Made by a program: the position numbers and the translations under genes. The notes beneath the pieces were generated by a model that saw nothing but the letters and a program-made list of their open reading frames with translations, searched no databases and was not told the DNA's origin. 64,000 bases of DNA from Carya illinoinensis (lineage: Eukaryota > Streptophyta > Magnoliopsida > Fagales > Juglandaceae): NCBI RefSeq assembly GCF_018687715.1, contig NC_056755.1, positions 19,598,001 to 19,662,000 on the forward strand, given 5' to 3'. Positions 46,425-60,727 of this stretch are shown here, one piece after another; positions within the stretch are counted from its first letter, which is position 1, and every line of letters begins with the position of its first letter.

Positions 46425-46520
46425 CTTGAATTGTTCTTTCAGGTTACTTTGGGTGTATTTGGTAACTGTTTTATTAATGAGATCAGGTTTTCTCTTTAAA
46501 AAAAAAAGAAACCTAAAAAA

Positions 46521-46536
46521 GTGATGAATCAATCTA
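46521..46536 (+). repeat. LINE target-site duplication, right copy
   Basis: GTGATGAATCAATCTA follows the A-rich tail and matches 37367-37382 exactly. Confidence 0.93.
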
Positions 46537-46558
46537 TATCGGTTCTTAAATTTTCAAA

Positions 46559-46590
<32 letters not shown>

Positions 46591-46646
46591 GGATTCGGTC
46601 TAAAATCAACCCAAACCGAACCAGTTGGCAATTACACCTACCCCTA
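46537..46646. mobile_element. right end of AT-rich GGTTCGG-type repeat
   Basis: After the LINE duplication the sequence resumes with ATCGGTTCTTAAATTTTC, a (TA)n tract (46563-46591) and CCAAACCGAACC, and ends ATTACACCTACCCCTAAT. That end resembles the reverse complement of the start at 35941, so the two parts are probably one element split by the LINE. Confidence 0.4.
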
Positions 46647-46837
46647 ATCAATCTTGTTAAAGTATAATCCACGAGTCTCTCGGCATCATCCATAATAGGG
46701 ATGCAACCAATGATTGATCAGTCCCATCGTTAAGCTAAGTTGCCACTCGACAACTATACTACATCACTATGGAAACTCACTAATTAAAACTAATTCAATC
46801 TCGCTAAGTGAAAGTTGGAAAAAGAATTTCAGGCCCG

Positions 46838-47030
46838 AATTGGTTAACCAAGACTAAATAATCTCATCTCATCTTATCTAATCGTTACAACTTTTTCAAA
46901 TTCTCATGCAAAATATAATAAACAATTTAATTTTTTTAAAATCCGAATACAAAAATTATATTACAACAATATGTTATTCATTACAATTCAAAACATATCA
47001 TCTCATCTCATATGAATTGTGTAACCACAA
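46838..47030. mobile_element. MITE, GGTTA...ATCTCATCTC family
   Basis: The left end TTGGTTAACCAAGACTAAAT with ATCTCATCTCATC, and the right end ATCATCTCATCTCATATG with GTGTAACCAC, form imperfect inverted termini around an AT-rich core. A related copy lies at 60967-61186. Confidence 0.55.
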
Positions 47031-47379
47031 GGGTCAAAGTTATAGTATAGGGACTAATTTGTCCAAAAAATAAATTACGTGGAATATTTTTAGCCACCAA
47101 AAAAATAAGTTGAGCATTTGGTAGATAGAAAAATTTTGTTCTATATAGAAAATTCAATTATTAGCCAGCAATGCCCAATGAATTTTGTTTGATGATTTTT
47201 GTTATGTCTATGTCCATCCCTGCTGGCTGTGCACTGCTTGTTGTCTTGCACATTTGTTTGCCGTTTGCCTCCATTTTCTCTTCAAATATAGTAGTGCAAT
47301 TGTAATGCAAAGTTGAGACTGCTTTTGGATTGTCAAGCTCGGCTTGGCTCAAAAAACTTGAGCTCTAGCTCGAGCTTAG

Positions 47380-49632
47380 TGTGATGACCCGTTTTTACGT
47401 GTATTTTCACTGAATGTGCTTTTTAATTTATTTAATATATTAGTTCTTTTATTTTAAATTATTGTATTTTAAATTGGTTTTAATTTATTTGATGTTGTGT
47501 TTAATTTATTTTAGTTGTTTTACGGTTTTTAAAATCGTTTTCGGCGGATCAGTTTTTGGATTCCGGAGTGAGGATTGGACCTCATTTCATTTCTTTTCTC
47601 TTTTTCCCTTTTCCCTTTTCCTTTTTCCTTTTCCCTTTTCTTTCCTTCTTCTTTCTTTCTTTTTTCTTCTTCTTTTTCTCTTCTCTTCCCGCGTGCCCAA
47701 GCCTCCATTTCTCCTTCCCGTTGCCGCCTGTTGACTGGCCTAGACCGCTGCCGTCCGGCCACCATGTAGTACACCACCCCCACCAAAATCTTCCCTTCCC
47801 ACCAATGATCATTCCCACCAATTTTCAGAGCCATTCATCTAGCCGTTAGCCGCCACGCATGGTTGGAAGTCACGGCATCATGTTTTCCCTCTCTGTCGCT
47901 GGTTGCTTTCTCAGCCCAGAACCGCCGTTCGCCGGCGGCATGGCCTACACCACCCACCCAGTTTTCTTTCCCTTCCACTAGTGAACATCCCCACCAAGTT
48001 TCACCTCCATTCGAGCCGCCGTTAGCCGCCACGAGCTCCTCCAAGCCACACGGATTTTCACCGATTCCGGCACCATCGCTCCACCTCCGGCCACCACCTC
48101 TTCACAGCTTCTTCCCCTACCTCTTGCCGACCTAACCCACCCATTTCCGGTCTCGATCCGTTGCCGGAGCAGATCCCACGAGCTCATCTCCGTTCAGCCC
48201 ATTTTTGGCCTTCCACCGCCATTTCCACCACCACCTACGGCCAAAACTCACTTCCTTTAACTTCATAAACATCTCAAGGCCATTCCCTATCAATTTCGTG
48301 TTTTGGTTTATTCCCGTTTGAAAGTGAGTAATTTATTACCCACGGCCACAGTGTAAAATATACTATTACGTTGCTTTTCCTCCGCCGTTTGCAACGCCGC
48401 GAGCTTTCAAAAAATACCGTATAGTGCTGTAAGTATTTTCCAAACTCTACTTTTAGATTTAAATATATTTTTCTCTTACAATAAATATTTGTTGTTGGTT
48501 GGTTGATTCCAGACTGAGTCCGAGGAGTTCGAGGGTCGGATGGATTGAGGACGGAGTTGATTGGTTTGACTGTTTGTGCTTGGTTGGTTGTTTTGTGCAT
48601 TGAGATTGCATTTACATGGTGCATGCACGTGCATTTTATTTAATTGAGAAAATCCTGTTTTATTGGTGTAAATGGATTTCGGGTGCGTGTGTCTCACGAG
48701 CCCAAGCCGGGATGAGTTATTATCTCGGTGGAGCTCCTCTGGTCACTCGGGAGTGGATAGTATTGAGTGACATCCCCTGCGACGATCAGATCGCATGATA
48801 CTGTAACGCTGTCGTGTCGACTCCGTGGTCCCTAGAGTGGCAGAGACTAGAGGATGGCCTGGCCAAAGACGCGCTGGGCGCGAGTCTGGGCATTGATCAT
48901 TTAGGTGTCACACGCGTAGTCATTACCTGCGGTGTGGCACAGAGCCAGAGTGAGCGGATGATCCCTAGGGGAGATCGTGGTGCATGCATAATTGGATCAT
49001 TTTTATGGTTTTGGTTACGGGCCATTTTCTGGGAAAAACAGCGAGGTTTGGTTTGAGGCTTTGTGATCCATTTTTCTGGGAAAATGGTTGTTTGGGCCAT
49101 TATCTGGGATAATGGCGAGGCTTGGTTTTAAACGACATGTTTTTTGGCCAAATGGGTTTTTGGCGTGCATGGGAAAAATATGGTTTTACGGGTCATGTGC
49201 ATTGGCTTTTCTTTCATGCATATTGTTTGAGTTTTATATGTTTTTATCTAGTGGTGTTTGGATCTTACTTACCTACGGCACCATTTTTGGTACCCTAGAT
49301 TTTGGTGCAGAGTTCAAGGAGGAAGAGGAGGCTGAGCCTGAGGATGTTGCTCCACCGGAGTTCTGAGTGGAGTTTATGCTTTGTATTTGGCTTTGAAACT
49401 ATATTTGTGTTTTGTAATATTTTATTATGTATGTTTTGAACAGCTTTGTATTAAACTAAGAAAAATTCTGGTACTTAGTTATATGACTTTGCTATCCGCT
49501 GCGTGTTTCTTCATGCACATTTGTTGCTTATACACACACTTGGCACACGTCGATAGGGTGGTGACTCGTGATATCATCATCCGGACGTCTCGATTTCTCC
49601 GTGTCCGTGAGTGGGGATTTGGGGGCGTCATA
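47380..49632 (+). repeat. Gypsy 5' LTR
   Basis: It starts TGTGATGACCCG and ends GGGGGCGTCATA. It holds a CT-rich tract (47584-47690), a GC-rich block (47700-48250), and near its 3' end an acidic open frame also present in the other LTR. It is a few percent different from the 3' LTR by eye. Confidence 0.92.
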
Positions 49633-49634
49633 GG

Positions 49635-49648
49635 TGGTATCAGAGTGG
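49635..49648 (+). other. Gypsy primer-binding site (tRNA-Met)
   Basis: TGGTATCAGAGTGG, matching the initiator tRNA-Met site at 11 of 12 positions, two bases after the LTR. Confidence 0.85.
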
Positions 49649-50179
49649 TTTGGCTTTGGGTAAAACCACATGTCCCGTAGGTAGTACTAGAATGTTTTTA
49701 AAGTTGTGTTTTGAAATTTATTTTGAGTATAATTGCTATTTGATTTGAATTTATTTGATTTAACTTGTTTGTATTTATTTAGTTATGTTATTGCATGCTG
49801 GTTTCTTTTTATTTCTTGTTATGTGTTTTGGGTTTTTTGGTTTTTGGTTTTATGTTGTTGGTTTTAATTGTTTTTCTTAAAGGAGGCCAAAGATTGTGTT
49901 GTGGCAGGAAGGCGGTATAATCGAAGATACTATTATTAGGCATGAACATTTAGTGTAGTAGGCTTGAATTTGTAGCGATGTGGTTTGCTTGTATGATGTT
50001 GAGGTCTGAAGGGAATGTCATGGTTTAGGCAATCTTTGTAAGGTGGGAACTCACGTAGCAATGAGGAGAGGAATTAGCTATAAGTTGCTTAAGATGATTG
50101 AGGTCAAGGTTTTGTAGAATTTATGTAACGAGGCTATAGTATAAGAGAGTGTAGGTTCAACGAACTTTAAGGATATGTT

Positions 50180-50815
50180 TAAGGGAATTTTATTTAAGGT
50201 TTGGGGTCTTTTGCCGCTGTGACCTGGCAGCTCTTTAAGAAAGAGTTTAATGATTGCTTCTTTCCCGCTTCCGTGAGGCGGCAAAAAGTAAAAAAGTTCT
50301 CAAGCTTGGTCCAAGGAAGCATGACCGTGGAACAGTATGCTCGAAGATTTATAGAGCTTGGGCGATTTGCTCCCCACCTCATCGCCACAGAGGAGATGTA
50401 GGCCGAGCGTTTTTAGTAAGGTTTGCAACCAGATATATGCAAAATGGTAGTTTGCCACCGGATTACAACTTTTCAGGAATTAGTTGTTTTGGCCACTCTA
50501 GTAGAGCATGAGGTTGGTTTGAGTGTGGACGCCCCTCTAGGTCAGAAGAGGCTGAACATTGATGGTGAAGGAAGCAGTTCTGGATCGTCACAAAAGTTTA
50601 TGTAGAGGACAGGAATCCGATTGTTGGCAGCCCCCGGAGTGCGTATGGGAGGCCGAATTCCAGTTTGTGACAAATGTAATAGAGCTCACGGAGGCGAGTG
50701 TTGTCTGGGTAGTAACCAATGTTTTGAATGCGGTCAGACGGGGCATTTTGCTCATGAGTGCCCTAGTCGAGTTCAAGAAAGCTGTGGAGCTCGTCCCAGT
50801 GGTAAAACTAACTAG
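50180..50815 (+). pseudogene. Gypsy gag remnant with zinc knuckle
   Basis: The gag core reads WQLFKKEFNDCFFPASVRRQ and SMTVEQYARRFIELGRFAP (50201-50401) and meets a stop at 50399. A shifted frame continues with RFREAAKSKKV and ATRYMQNG. A zinc knuckle CFECGQTGHFAHEC follows at about 50712-50755, preceded by CDKCNRAHGGEC. The protein would form the particle; at least two frame breaks prevent it. Confidence 0.85.
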
Positions 50816-50819
50816 AGGC

Positions 50820-53340
50820 AATTAGCTCGGATTCAAATATACATAATGACTCTTGGTACCGTTGGAGGCGAGGTTACGGAGACTCAGAATGTTGGAGTCA
50901 TGGCAGGTAAGGGTCTAATATAATCTTTAGTGATGAACGCCTTATGTGGTTTTGTTTTGTTTTTTTTTTATATTATCGAGGCTTAGAGAGAGTGGGATGA
51001 TCTGGGTGATCTTTTAGGGAAGTGGAATAATTGAGTTCTTTGGTTCCGTGGAGTTTAGGAAAATGGTCTATAACGTAGTAGGTTGTAAGTTCAACAAATT
51101 TCGATGTTAGGTTTTATGAAGTTTTAGCAAAGTTTTAAAGTTTGGGGCTTTATAGATTTTAGGAAAATAAGTTTATGGTAATTAAGGCGTTAGGTTCGAC
51201 AAGCTTTGGGGGAGATAATTAAATTTCGAGTTTTAGATTTTGTGATTCGGATGAATAATTTGGTGGCAATTGGGGCTTTAGATTTTACAAGCTTTTAAGG
51301 TGAATGTTTTGGATTAAAGTCACCAATCTTGAGAATTTCATAAAATGATTTATTACCTATTAATGTTTTAGAATATGAAAGATTTGGGAGTCGATTTTTC
51401 TATTATGGGATGTAAGTTCATTGATCTTAGAAGTTCCGGAAGATGAATCTTATTTGATTTAAGGTTTTAGAATTACAGAGTTGAAGGACTAATTTATAAT
51501 AAGAATTGAGTTCTTAGTTTTACAGATTTAGTGCTGTAGCTTGATCTACTCTAGTGAGTGATTAGTTTGTAACCTTTAAAATAGGGTTGATTAGAGTTGA
51601 GTTATTGTTATGAAAATTTTTCTAGAGTAGATTCTTTTGAGGATTGGAGGTAATGATCTAATTCGTGTATTTATTTGAGGATTGAAGATTTCGAGCTAGT
51701 TTAGAAAATAATTATTGTTAACTCGAGGTTGTAGTGGCAGATTTTAGGAAATGATTCTATCGATTCGAAAGATATAGGTCCATCAGGGTGTTGGAAATAG
51801 TAGATTTTGTGTTGGTATTGAATACGATTGAATTTGAGGCTATATGATCCGTAGACTTTTGGGAATGGATCACTTGTACATTTGAATGATTTGTGGTGTT
51901 GGCTAAGAGTACATGAGATCGATGAGTAGTAATGGTAAGTGCGTATGGATTTCAGGGAGTGCTGGTCCTAGTCTCATCTATTTTTTGACTTGGTAGGAGT
52001 TGAAGAGGAATCTGTGTGGTAATATTAAATTCAAGAGATTTTGGCTTTGAGTTGTTTGGTAAGTTGAACGAAATGTGCAGTCGAAGCGGGTTACCCATTG
52101 GGATGATGGTTTGAAACGACTGTTGTGTTTATCTTGAGAATTAATTGTGACTTAAAGTCAGGAATTTAAATTTGTGAGGTTATACTTTTATTTGGAGATC
52201 AAGTATCTAGTTGGGAGAATTGGGGATATGGTTAATTAATTTGAAAAGAGATTATTAGGTCAACATGTGTTGTATGTAATCTTGGAGATCTTGGAAGTTG
52301 AAACTTATGCATCAAAGGTGGGTACATTAATCATATGTATGAAGTAATAAAGCATTAGGATCCATGAGTATTGTTTAATAGTTTTTGATGGATTGAAGAT
52401 TTAAACAGTATAGCCTGTCTTGAGATTTATTTGTGAAGTGCTATTGAAGGAATTAGTTGTGTTAAAACTAGAGTTTTTTAGAGTACAAGTAGGTGGGTGA
52501 GTTACCAAGAGCGTTTCGATTATGTCTAGGTGAAGTTAGTGGTAGTTTATAGTGAGTGAGTTATTGCAAGATTAGATGTTATTCAAAATATAGGTAATGA
52601 GTTTAAAGTATGGGATATCGGATAGAAGTTATAAGCGCTCTCGTTGGTTGGCCGGGAAGGACTTGGGCCTTTTGGAGATGTTCCTTATCTTTAAAAGAGA
52701 CAGGTGTATTTTGGGATGATGTTATGTATTTCCAAATTGGGGTCTGGAGGTTGTTTAGTACTAGTTTCTGTCATCAATCAATGGATGTATTTTTGTGGAA
52801 TGTTGATTTTTCGTTTGGGGCAGCGATGGCCAACTGAGGAATGAGTGGAGATTTGTGGGTTTCGGAGGTATATGATTTTCTATAGAAATGTGGTAAAAGT
52901 TTTCTTGTGATTAGGTGTGGATTGAGCTTGTACTTCATGATATTAATTTTTGAGGATATAGCCTTTATGTATTTTGGTGAGTTATCAGAGTGCGCGCGAA
53001 AGCATAATTTTTGGAGATTCTTAAAAGTTCAAATTTTGTGTTGATTTTGGAGAATTAGTAGTGATTCGAAGTTTTAATGGGAGATTAATCATTTGGTCGT
53101 ACAGTTTGGTTTATGGATGGTTAACTTTGGAAGTGGCTATTAGGTTACCAAAGTTGGAATGAGATGAAAGTTTGGAAGGTAAAGCAGAGACGTCGTTGAT
53201 ATTAGTAATTTATAGTGTGAATATAATAACCATTGGATTTGTTGGGAGTTGTCGTTGAAATGTATCTCTCAATTATGTTCAGAGTTGTATCCTGTATCTT
53301 TTTGGCGCTGGTGTTTGATCTTGCAAATTTCGAAGACGAA
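50820..53340 (+). other. C-poor non-coding interior of the Gypsy element
   Basis: The 2.5 kb where pol should be has no recognisable protease, reverse transcriptase, RNase H or integrase motif. The plus strand is rich in T and G and poor in C. Phrases such as GATTTTAGGAAAAT and AGTTCAACAAATTT recur in varied form, as if built from diverged repeats related to 50140-50210. Confidence 0.6.
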
Positions 53341-53351
53341 ATTTGTTTTTA

Positions 53352-53363
53352 AGAGGGTAAGGA
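53352..53363 (+). other. Gypsy polypurine tract
   Basis: AGAGGGTAAGGA lies immediately before the 3' LTR. Confidence 0.7.
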
Positions 53364-55619
53364 TGTGATAACCCGTATTTACGTGTATTTTCACAGAAGG
53401 CGCTTTTTAATTTATTTAATATATTAGTTCTTTTATTTTAAATTATTGTATTTTAAATTGGTTTTAATTTATTTGATGTTGTGTTTAATTTATTTTAGTC
53501 GTTTTACGGTTTTTAAAATCGTTTTTGGCGGATCAGTTTTTAGATTCCAGAGTGAGGATTGAACCTCATTTCTTTTCTTTTCTCTTTTTCTTTTTTCCCT
53601 TTTTCCTTTTTCCTTTTCCCTTTTCTTTCCTTCTTCTTTCTTTCTTTTTTCTTCTTCTTTTTCTCTTCTCTTCCAGCGTGCCCGAGCCTCCATTTCTCCT
53701 TCCCGTCGCCGCCTGTTGACCGGCCCAAACCGCCGCCGTCCGGCCGCCGTGTAGTACACCACCTCCACGAAAATCTTCCCCTCCCACCAATGATCATTCC
53801 CACCAATTTTCAGAGCCATCCATCTAGCCGTTAGCCGCCAGGCACGGTTGGAAGTCATGGCACTAGCCCTATTTTCCCTCTCTGTCGCAGGTTGTTTTCT
53901 TAGCCCAGAACCGCCACTCGTCAGCAGCGTGGCCTACATCACCCACCCAGTTTTCTTTCCCTTCCACTAGTGAACATCCCCACCAAGTTTCACCTCCATT
54001 CGAGCCGCCGTTAGCCGCCATGGGCTCCTCCAAGCCACACGAATTTTCACCGATTCCGGCGCCGTCGCTCCACCTCTGGCCACCACCTCTTCACAGCTCC
54101 TTCCCCTACCTCTTACCGACCTAACCCACCCATTTCCAGCCTCGATCCATTGCCGGAGCAGCTCCCATGAGCTCATCTCTGTTCAGCCCATTTTTGGCCT
54201 TCCACCGCCATTTCCACCGCCACCCACGGCCAAAACTCACTTCTTTTAGCTTCATTAACATATCAAGGCCATTCCCTATCAATTTCGTGTTTTGGTTTGT
54301 CCCCGTTTGAAAGTGGGTAATTTATTACCCACGGCCACAGTGTAAAATACACTGTTACGTTGTTTTTCCTCCGCCGTTTGCAACGCCGCGAGCTTTCAAA
54401 AAATACCGTATAGCGTTGTAAGTATTTTCCAAACTCTAATTTTAGATTTAAATATATTTTTCTCTTACAATAAATATTTGTTGTTGGTTGGTTGATTCCA
54501 AACTGAGTCCAAGGAGTTCGAAGGTCGGATGGATTGAGGACGGAGTTGATTGGTTTGACTGTTTGTGCTTGGTTGATTGTTTTGTACATTGAGGTTGCAT
54601 TTACATGGTGCATGCACATGCATTTTATTTAATTGAGAAAATCCTGTTTTATTGGCGTAAATGGATTTCGGGTGCGTGTGTCTCATGAACCCAAGCTGTG
54701 ATGGGTTATTATCTCGGTGGAGCTCCTCTGGTCACTCGGGAGTGGATAATACTGAGTGACATCCCCTGAGACGACCGGATCGCACGATACTGTAACGCTG
54801 TCGTGTCGACTCCGTGGTCCCTAAAGTGGCGGGGAGTAGAGGATGGCCTGGCCTGGGATGCGCTGGGCGCGAGTCTGGGCATCGCTCATTTAGGTGTCAC
54901 ACGCGTAGTCGTTACCTGAGGTGTGGTACAGAGCCAGAGTGTGCGGATGATCCCTAGGGGAGATCATGGTGCATGCATAATTGGATCGTTTTTATGGTTT
55001 TGGTTACGGGCCATTTTCTCAGAAAAATGGCGAGGTTTGGTTTGAGGTTTTGTGATCCATTTTCTGGGAAAATGGTTGTTTGGGCCATTATCTGGGATAA
55101 TGGTGAGGCTTGGTTTTAAACGATATGTTTTTTGGCCAAATGGGTTTTTGGCGTGCATGGAAAAATATGGTTTTACGGGTCATGTGCATTGGCTTTTTCT
55201 TCATGCATATTGTTTGAGTTTTATATATTTTTATCTAATGGTGTTTGGATCTTACTTACCTGCGGCACCATTTTTGGTACCCTAGATTTTGGTGTAGAGT
55301 TCGAGGAGGAGGAGGAGGCTGAGCCCGAGGATGCGGCTCCGCCGGAGTTCTGAGTGGAGTTTATGCTTTATATTTGGCTTTGAAACTATATTTGTGTTTT
55401 GTAATATTTTATTATGTATGTTTTGAACAGTTTTGTATTAAACTAAGAAAAATTCTGGTACTTAGTTATATGACTTTGCTATCCGTTGCGTGTTTCTTCG
55501 TGCACATTTGTTGCTTATACACACACTTGGCACACGTCGATAGGGTGGTGACCTATGATGTCATCATCCGGACGTCTCGATTTCTCCGTGTCCGTGCGTG
55601 GGGATTTGGGGGCGTTACA
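53364..55619 (+). repeat. Gypsy 3' LTR
   Basis: It starts TGTGATAACCCG and ends GGGGGCGTTACA, collinear with 47380-49632 throughout. Confidence 0.92.
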
Positions 55620-55624
55620 CTTAG

Positions 55625-56092
55625 ATTTTTATCTAAAAGGGTAACCGGTTGATTTGGTTTTGACATATTTTGGAACCGAACCGATATAAATTGATTTTGA
55701 AAATCTAAAAATTGATACAAACTAATTTATCACCGAATCCAAAACTTTCAATTTTTTTTTTTATAAATTTCAATCCAATTCGATTTGATTTAATTGTGAA
55801 TAGATTTGACTTGTCCAAATTCTATTAAACATTCATTGATATTTGCATGTCACCCATTTTTGGTGCAGTAAAAATTTTGCTTTTTGAAACAGGTTTTTTT
55901 AGTTTGTTTGTTTTTTGTTTTTTCCTTTTTTTCCTTTGTGGGCACTTATCAATACAACAACACATGCTATTCTGAGTTTTTGGAAATGATGAAAGCTCCA
56001 CCTGTACTTATAAAGATGACAATAAATTTATTTAAAATTGACTGGAAAAGTTAAGTTAGAGGCATTTTATTTCCATTGCCGAGCCTAAGCAG
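55625..56092. other. AT-rich flank with GGTT/CCGG motifs
   Basis: 55625-55760 carries the degenerate AACCGGTTGATTTGG and GAACCGAACCGATA motifs also found at 59290-59420. The Gypsy and hAT-like elements appear to have inserted into one such repeat. Nothing else was recognised. Confidence 0.35.
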
Positions 56093-59087
<2,995 letters not shown>

Positions 59088-59289
59088 CTAAGCAGTCTTA
59101 CTCAACATCCTTTACATTTATCAAATTAGCATAAAAGCCTTTTTATTGGTTATTAAGTTTTCAACAATTCAAAGCACATGGAACACAATCTTATGTTATA
59201 TTAATTAGCGTATAATATATATAATATAACAAATTATGTAAAAAAATATTTTATATATTAGATAAAAAAATAAAACAAATATATTCCGA

Positions 59290-59450
59290 TTCGGTTCAAT
59301 CTAAACTGATTTTTAAAACATGAAAAGAGGGACCGAACTTGGTTAGATTTGTTTCGAAACCAAACCTAACAGAACCCACCGGTTTGGTTCGGTCGGTTCA
59401 ACCAGTTTTTTTTTTTATTTTTTGTTTTCAACCCTATTTTAATCTAATCT
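59290..59450. repeat. GGTTCGG/CCGGTT motif cluster
   Basis: Degenerate alternating CGGTTCAATC, ACCGAACTTGG and CGGTTTGGTTCGGTCGG motifs. This looks like the other half of the repeat seen at 55625-55760, split by the hAT-like element. Confidence 0.4.
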
Positions 59451-59781
59451 TTGTTCGAGCTCAGCTCGGTGAGCTAAGATCCCAAGTCAAGCTCGAGCTC
59501 AACCTCGACCCAAAAAGTAGCTTGAGTCTATTTTTTATTTTTTGAGTAAAATTAAATAAATAAAAATTAGATAAAATCTAACAAGTACAATCTCTATTGA
59601 GTTAGAAAATTGTAAAAATTTACAAATAAGTAATATGTAACTAAATGTAATGTATATCCTATTGTGATTTCAATATAATGAGTTCTAAATATTTGGTTTG
59701 TTATGTGTTTAATAATTTTACATTTTTTGTTTCATTCATTTTTTTTTAAGTGTAATTATAATAATTTGTAAAATTTGTTAC

Positions 59782-60646
59782 TAAGGTGTAACTAGCCTGG
59801 TTCAATCCGGTTTTGTACATTTTCTTAGAATTGAACCGGTATATATCAATTTTGAAATTTTAAGAACTGATACCAATCGATTCACTACCAAAATCGAAAT
59901 TTTTGATTTTTTCGATTTTGATTTGGTAGGGTCCGGTCTGGTTTTTTCAGTTTTATGACTTATCTATGTTAGTAATAATATAATTTCTATATATAATAAA
60001 CTATTAGTTTATTTATATTATAGTATAAATACATAATTTTATAATAATTAATGCATACTAATAAAGTATTGAATTTAACTATAGTTTATATAAGTGCTAG
60101 ACCTTTTATATGAGTATATATGATCAAATGTGTAAAAATGTATTTACAAAAATATTATATAGTATAATTTATTATGCCAAAAATGTATCATTGATATATA
60201 TATATATATATATATCAAAAGTAAGTTTATATTAATAGCTTAATATTAATGTTTATGTTTAAGATTAAAATTTTATGTTATATTAATCTTATATTATAAG
60301 ATTAAAATTTATATGTTATATCAAATGTTATATTAAAAATATAAGATTATTTTTATGTTATATCACATATTATATTAATTTTATGTTATGTTATAAAATT
60401 AATAGAATTGAATAATACGTTAGAATTTCATGTTATATTAATTAGTAATTTAGGATATAATATATATAATATAAAAAATTATAAATATATATACCGGTTC
60501 GGTTTTGTTTGAATCAGTTTTCCAAATATGAAAACTGATTTTGGTTGTTAAGAACTGGTACCGTAGTGGATCACTTAAAAACCAGATCGAACTCACCAAT
60601 CCGGTGCTATTCAACCTGTTTTTTAGCTTTTTTTATACCTCTATTT
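59782..60646. mobile_element. AT-rich repeat with GGTTCGG-type ends
   Basis: It starts AAGGTGTAACTAGCCTGG and ends TTATACCTCT. Both ends have CCGGTT/AACCGG motifs (59800-59950 and 60490-60620), and the core is built of TTATATTAAT-type words including (TA)n at 60198-60217. It resembles the element at 35941-37366. Confidence 0.4.
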
Positions 60647-60727
60647 GTTACATAGATTTATGACTATCTTCACGTTTATCATATTTGTTGTTTTAATTGA
60701 TATGCATTTTAAAACATCCTTAGTTTT

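Larger units (their letters stand above)
37383..46520 (+). mobile_element. full-length L1 LINE with 16-bp TSD
   Basis: Its ends are fixed by a perfect 16-bp direct repeat, GTGATGAATCAATCTA (37367-37382 and 46521-46536), the second copy following an A-rich tail at 46496-46520. Without the nested LTR the element is about 5.97 kb. It carries ORF1 with DUF4283 and zinc knuckle, and ORF2 with endonuclease, reverse transcriptase, zinc domain and RNase H. Stops and frameshifts show it is inactive. Confidence 0.93.
47380..55619 (+). mobile_element. Ty3-gypsy-type element without pol (TR-GAG-like)
   Basis: Two 2.25-kb LTRs flank a 3.73-kb internal region, and CTTAG is duplicated at 47375-47379 and 55620-55624. 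A tRNA-Met primer site follows the left LTR. AATTTCGAAGACGAAATTTG and a polypurine tract precede the right LTR, as in chromovirus-type Gypsy elements. Inside, only gag and a zinc knuckle are recognised; protease, reverse transcriptase and integrase are not seen. It is therefore non-autonomous and would need enzymes from a related element. Confidence 0.9.

Noticed and set aside
47529..47834. Lys/Arg/Glu-rich open frames on the minus strand of the Gypsy LTR
   Set aside because: They are antisense readings of the pyrimidine-rich tract; the same frames recur at 53490-53858 because it is the other LTR.
49635..49648. Possible tRNA gene fragment
   Set aside because: It is only the primer-binding site complementary to the tRNA-Met 3' end, beside an LTR; no cloverleaf is present.
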